Of a stretch of DNA of 64,000 bases, positions 60,485-64,000 are shown in pieces; the stretch's first letter is position 1, and every line of letters starts with the position of its first letter. The DNA is from Coenobita brevimanus. Lineage: Eukaryota; Arthropoda; Malacostraca; Decapoda; Coenobitidae. Position numbers and translations under genes: made by a program. The stretch spans positions 26,133,966-26,197,965 of the forward strand of contig CM064657.1 of NCBI GenBank assembly GCA_032717465.1, given 5' to 3'. The notes beneath the pieces are model-generated. The model worked only from the letters and a program-made list of their open reading frames with translations, had not been told where the DNA came from and searched no databases.

Positions 60485-60568
60485 ATACTCACCAATGCAG
60501 AACGAGATGAACTGAAGATATATAGTAATGTACATCTTCAATTCAACTCGTTCTGCATTGGTGAGTAT
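60485..60568. repeat. Hairpin with 36-bp arms in the Tigger-like 3' region
   Basis: Arms share ATACTCACCAATGCAGAACG in inverted orientation, with about three mismatches over 36 bp and a 12-base spacer. Around it TACTTTATACTTAYGTTTCG and CATCATCAGTGAGTACCCGT are each present twice, so the area has been duplicated. Confidence 0.85.
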
Positions 60569-60912
60569 CCTTACTGTTTTCTCTTATTAGTAGTAGTAAA
60601 TGGGCATTTTAGGGCAAGCAGTACAGTACAGTACTGTTACTTTATACTTACGTTTCGCTCACTGCCCACAGAAATGTCGTCATAGGCGCCCTCTCAAGAG
60701 CTGCACAACTAATATACACCTTGTAATGAACTTCATGATCATCATCATCTTCATTTCATCTCATTCATCATCAGTGAGTACCCGTACTGGTTTTTCTTAT
60801 TAATAGAGACTATAAATAGGCATTTTAGGGGTAGCGTCGGTACATCGCGGATTTTTGCTTATCCTTGGAGCCTTTGGAACATAACCCTGCGATAAAGTGA
60901 GGGTTTACTGTA

Positions 60913-61820
60913 CTGTCATGTAGTAACTTTTTCACTTCCATGCTCACTTCCCTGTTTCTTATCACTGCTTTCAAAGAACCAGCAACCTTTCTTCCCTGCT
61001 GTACCCTTTCAAGCACTTCACCCTCCAAACCTCCATCCTTACTCATCACACTACCCAAGTACTTAAACGTACTCACATTTTCCAATTCCTCACCATCCAA
61101 CCTCGCTGTACATTCACTGACTTCACCTCTCTCAAAGACCATCACTTTACTCTTCCCTACATTCACCTTTAGATTCCGTTTCTTACACACTCTCCCAAAC
61201 TCATCCATCAAGCCTTGCAGCTCCCCTTCGTCTTCACTCAACAACACAGTATCATCTGCAAACAACAGTACAGGGAGTTTCCAAACACTATCATCTTTCA
61301 CCAGGGCCACTCCAACATCCACCACCCTACATTGTACCTCTTTTATTACCCCATCCATGTACAGATTGAACAACCATGGAGACATGACACATCCCTGTTT
61401 CAACCCAACTTTCAAAGAGAAAAATTCACTTAGTTCACCATCCACACGCACTGCAGCCTTCGCACCATCGTACATACTCTTCACAGCATTCAACAACTTC
61501 CCATCTACTCCATATATTCTTAACACTTTCCACAATCCTTGTCTATCCACCCTGTCATATGCTTTCTCCAAATCCATGAAAGCCGCATACAACTTCTTTC
61601 CCTTCTCTAGAAACTTTTCCACTAAAGATCTAAGAATGAATATCTGATCTACACAACCTCTTCCCTTCCTACAGCCTCCCTGTTCTTCTCCAACTAATTT
61701 CTCTGTTCTTTCTCTAACTCTGTCAATAAGTATCCTCCCATACAGTTTTCCTATTATACTGAGAAGACAAATGCCCCTATGATTACCACACACTTCTTTT
61801 TCCCCTTTTCCTTTGTACAA
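60913..61820 (-). pseudogene. LINE-B copy 3, reverse transcriptase
   Basis: A long open frame on the minus strand: HRGICLLSIIGKLYGRILID, EQGGCRKGRGCVDQIFILRS, FMDLEKAYDRVDRQGLWKVL, KQGCVMSPWLFNLYMDGVIK, LLFADDTVLLSEDEGELQGL, FKYLGSVMSKDGGLEGEVLE and SMEVKKLLHDS. RT catalytic residues are intact. An ATG opens the frame at 61820. The in-frame TAG at 61842-61844 separates it from the upstream frame. At its C-terminus the frame runs into the Tigger-like element, so codons beyond 60911 are not LINE. Confidence 0.92.
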
Positions 61821-61841
61821 GGGAATAATTATACCTGACTT

Positions 61842-62745
61842 CTAATCCTCCGGGACTCTACCTTCCTCCCAGGCTAATCTGCACGTCTTCCACATCCATT
61901 CTACTACTATCTCTCCCCCATGCTTCAGCATTTCACCACACACTCCATCAATTCCTGGGGCTTTCCCCGATTTAACTTTCTTCATTGCTTCCACAACTTC
62001 TATCCTACTGATTTCTTCCTGTCTTCTCACCTCTCTCTTTCTCCCAGCCATTCCCCAGCCACTTATACTCGCATTACTTCCATCCTCTATGTTCAACAAT
62101 TCCTTAAAGTGTTCTCTCCATCTGCTCACTTTTTCTCCCTTCTCCACTAGTAATCTACCATTTTTATCTTTCACTCCCCTGCTAACTTCACTTCCACCCT
62201 GTCTTACTCTTTTCACCTCTTTCCAGAACATTTTCTCACAGTCCCTCCACTTTACACTCAAATTCCTTCCAAATTCCTCATCCACTCTCTTCTTACTCTT
62301 TCTTACTATTATTTTCACCTCTCTCTTTCTTTCTACATATAACTCTCTCTTCCGCCTCTCAACTTCTTCCACGCCCCTATTTCTCATCCATTCATTGTAT
62401 GCTTTCTTTTGTGCCACAGCCTGTCTCACCTCTTCAGTCCACCACGCTGTTCCTTGCACGCCCCTCCGTCTTCTCTTCCTTCCATACACCACATCACATG
62501 CTGCACATATTTCTTCTGTAAATATTCTACACACACCTTCCACATCTCCCATCTGCTCCAATTCATCTTTGCCCAATCGTTCCTCCACTTCTCTCTTATA
62601 CTCTGCCTTTTTCTCATCCTCTTGTAACCTTTCCACTCTCCTTGCAACTACTCCTTCCTCTCGTCTTTCCCTTCTTCTATTCCTCCATCTTACACGAATC
62701 CTAATTCTGGCCACCACCAAGTAGTGGTCAGAAAGTCCACTCCCT
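61842..62745 (-). pseudogene. LINE-B copy 3, endonuclease end and pre-RT linker
   Basis: The minus strand begins LSDHYLVVARIRIRVRWRNR, where SDH is the last endonuclease motif. A long Arg/Glu/Lys-rich linker follows (GTAWWTEEVRQAVAQKKAYN, DEEFGRNLSVKWRDCEKMFW) and then VKSGKAPGIDGVCGEMLKHG, the RT entry. The frame ends at TAG (61842-61844) after WEEGRVPED; the RT frame continues in register beyond it. Confidence 0.9.
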
Positions 62746-62858
62746 CAACCTCTATAAGCTTTTGCATCCATTATACATCTTTGCATCCTTTCATCCACAC
62801 ACACATGATCAATCATTGCCTTCCTTTCATTCAGTTCACCACCCACCCTTCTCATCAC

Positions 62859-63551
62859 TCACCATGTATACCTGTGGATCATTTTATGCCTGAAGAGGGT
62901 ATTGGCTATCACCAACCCCCTCCCAGCACAAATGTCCACTAACGCACTCCCATTCTCATCTATCTCACCAGGCACACCCCACTCACCAACTATTCCATCC
63001 ACCTTCACATTCCCAAGTTTACCATTCATATCACCGATCAAAAACACCCTCTCATTCCTTCCAAACTTTTCCATGCACACTTCCACATTTGTCCAGAACT
63101 CTTCTCTCACTCTTCTAGCACAATCTTGCATTGGAGCATACACACACACAATCGCCCACATTTGTATTCCAACTTTCATCTTTACCCACACAATCCTTGA
63201 CCCAACTGATCCATACTGTCTTATGCTCTTCTTCCTTCTTTTACTCACAACTATACATACTCCTTCCTTTGCCCTCTCATTCTCACCTACTCCTGCACAT
63301 ATACCCCATCCATATGCCCATTCTCTCACATTTTCTCCTCTCCATTTTGTTTCATTTATTCCACATATATCCACTTTCGCACCCTCAAGCACCTGGACAA
63401 TCTCTCTCTCTTTCACCTCATCATTCGCTCCTCTTACATTCCATGTACCCATTACCAAGTCCTTTGTCTGGTCCTGGGTCGTCATCGTTTGGTCAGTCCT
63501 TGTCCAAGGCTTGTTTGTTTTTTTAGTTAGTTGTTTTCCGGGGAGGGGCAC
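62859..63551 (-). pseudogene. LINE-B copy 3, endonuclease
   Basis: It encodes LVMGTWNVRGANDEVKEREI (Asn motif), VDICGINETKWRGENV (catalytic Glu), IVCVYAPMQDCARRVREEFW, RVFLIGDMNGKLGNVKVDGI (GDMN) and HKMIHRYTW. These are apurinic-endonuclease-like motifs in order. The first codon is a GTG; the real start is uncertain. The frame stops at 62859 and the SDH part is in a shifted frame near 62745. Confidence 0.9.
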
Positions 63552-63605
63552 TAACCCTCCGCCAACCCTTTTACTCGCCTTTTACGACAAGCAGGGATAC
63601 TGGGG

Positions 63606-63706
63606 GAGTATTCTTGAAAACCCCCCCTACCCCCAGGATTTGAAGAACTTGATTTTACACACCAGACAATGTATATTTCACTCTCATATTTTCTATGGTT
63701 ACTGGG

Positions 63707-63740
<34 letters not shown>

Positions 63741-64000
63741 ACCACTATGAACAAGACTGGGACATCCTTGAGAAATAAAGGGGAGTAAGGAGGTGGAGGA
63801 AGTGTTGGGGGCATCAGGAGGGGGAGAAAGGGAGTAGTTTCCGTGGGAGGGGACACAAAGGGCAGGATCTAATGGGGCAGAGGGAGGTGGAGAGATGGGG
63901 TGGGGTCGATCCCTCCCCACACCCAGGGAAGGGGCCAGCTCATGCTTCCTACCACCTCATCTCAGTTTCCATTGGCAAGGTGCCATTTACATCTTAAAAG
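63606..64000. other. Window end: A-run and G-rich sequence without recognised genes
   Basis: 63640-63700 shares a diverged block with 56512-56577. 63707-63737 is a run of about 31 A residues. 63760-63940 is purine/G-rich (GGAGGTGGAGGAAG, GGGGGCATCAGGAGGGGGAG). No coding or element boundary is apparent. Confidence 0.5.
63707..63737. repeat. Poly(A) run of about 31 bases
   Basis: Uninterrupted A tract just outside LINE-B copy 3. It could be the poly(A) tail of an unrecognised retroposed sequence to its left, in plus orientation. Confidence 0.8.

Larger units (their letters stand above)
57875..60910 (+). mobile_element. Tigger/pogo-like DNA transposon, 3036 bp
   Basis: It is flanked by TA at 57873-57874 and 60911-60912. 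The intact LINE-B sequence has one TA there (CACAATACTGTCATG). Terminal inverted repeats are CAGTAAACCCCCGCTATAAT and, from the right, CAGTAAACCCTCACTTTATC. It encodes a single pogo-type transposase in two frames. Its 3' untranslated part contains a long hairpin (60485-60568) and duplicated segments. Confidence 0.95.
56648..63605 (-). mobile_element. LINE-B copy 3, nearly full length (minus strand), with two nested transposons
   Basis: On the minus strand the 3' end starts with GATA repeats at 56648-56665 and the 5' region extends to about 63605 (GGGGGTAGGGGGGGTTTTCA). LINE sequence is 56648-57013, 57780-57874 and 60911-63605. The gaps are a TTAA-flanked element (57014-57779) and a TA-flanked Tigger-like element (57875-60910). 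Removing them gives about 3.2 kb with endonuclease and RT. It is the most complete LINE-B here. Confidence 0.9.

Noticed and set aside
60825..60912. C-terminal end of the LINE-B RT frame past 60912
   Set aside because: These codons lie in the Tigger-like right end; the LINE continues at 57874 on the minus strand.

Overview
This window is eukaryotic, repeat-dense DNA with no recognisable host protein-coding gene. Every long or conserved reading frame belongs to a transposable element. Non-LTR retrotransposons, Ty3/Gypsy elements, a pogo/Tigger transposon, a 5S-rRNA-derived SINE and long CA/CT/TA microsatellites point to a metazoan. An arthropod, perhaps a decapod crustacean, is my best guess, from general repeat character only. 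Working names used here: LINE-A and LINE-C (related CR1/L2-like LINEs whose 3' ends carry ATTAGGTAA-type repeats); LINE-B (a different LINE with a GATA-repeat tail); Gyp-A (Gypsy family with ~2 kb LTRs, TAAAATG...CA termini and a reading frame inside the LTR); Gyp-B (Gypsy with ~0.4 kb LTRs); Gyp-C (Gypsy with integrase encoded upstream of reverse transcriptase, as in Gmr1-like elements).

Layout. 1-664 is the end of a Gyp-A LTR. 1311-5825 is a solo Gyp-A LTR (5-bp duplication TGTAC) split by a 2.45-kb fold-back element, which itself holds a ~185-bp MITE. 5830-8287 is a second element with CAGTC...GACTG ends at a TA. 8551-9214 is a LINE-A 3' end, and 9227-11284 is a LINE-B copy inserted in its tail. 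From about 11.3 to 48.9 kb a single LINE-A copy is cut into six pieces by five insertions: full-length Gyp-A (12526-21977, TSD GTATA), Gyp-B on the minus strand (22139-27623, TSD GTAAA), a solo Gyp-A LTR (27920-30131, TSD GGGAC), a LINE-B fragment (~31229-32759) and a Gyp-A derivative without pol on the minus strand (33875-48775, TSD GTTTT). The last carries Gyp-C (39618-47965) inside its own LTR, and Gyp-C carries the 5S-derived SINE inside its 3' LTR, so nesting is four levels deep. 50110-51150 is a minus-strand LINE-A fragment joined to the 3' tail of a nearly complete minus-strand LINE-C (51151-~55260). Behind the LINE-C 5' end is a two-copy dimeric tandem repeat (55302-55925). From 56.6 to 63.6 kb a nearly full-length LINE-B on the minus strand is interrupted by a 766-bp TTAA-flanked piggyBac-like element and a 3036-bp Tigger-like transposon with one frameshift in its transposase.

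The elements parasitise one another: TSDs and restored reading frames give the relative order of insertion. All autonomous-type elements seen here are broken by stops, frameshifts or catalytic-residue changes; the Tigger transposase is the least damaged. The points most worth checking are the conserved reading frame inside the Gyp-A LTRs, the SINE that combines 5S rRNA with both ends of LINE-B, the in-frame TAG shared by all three LINE-B copies that cover the site, the integrase-first order of Gyp-C, and repeated insertion at the LINE tail motif.
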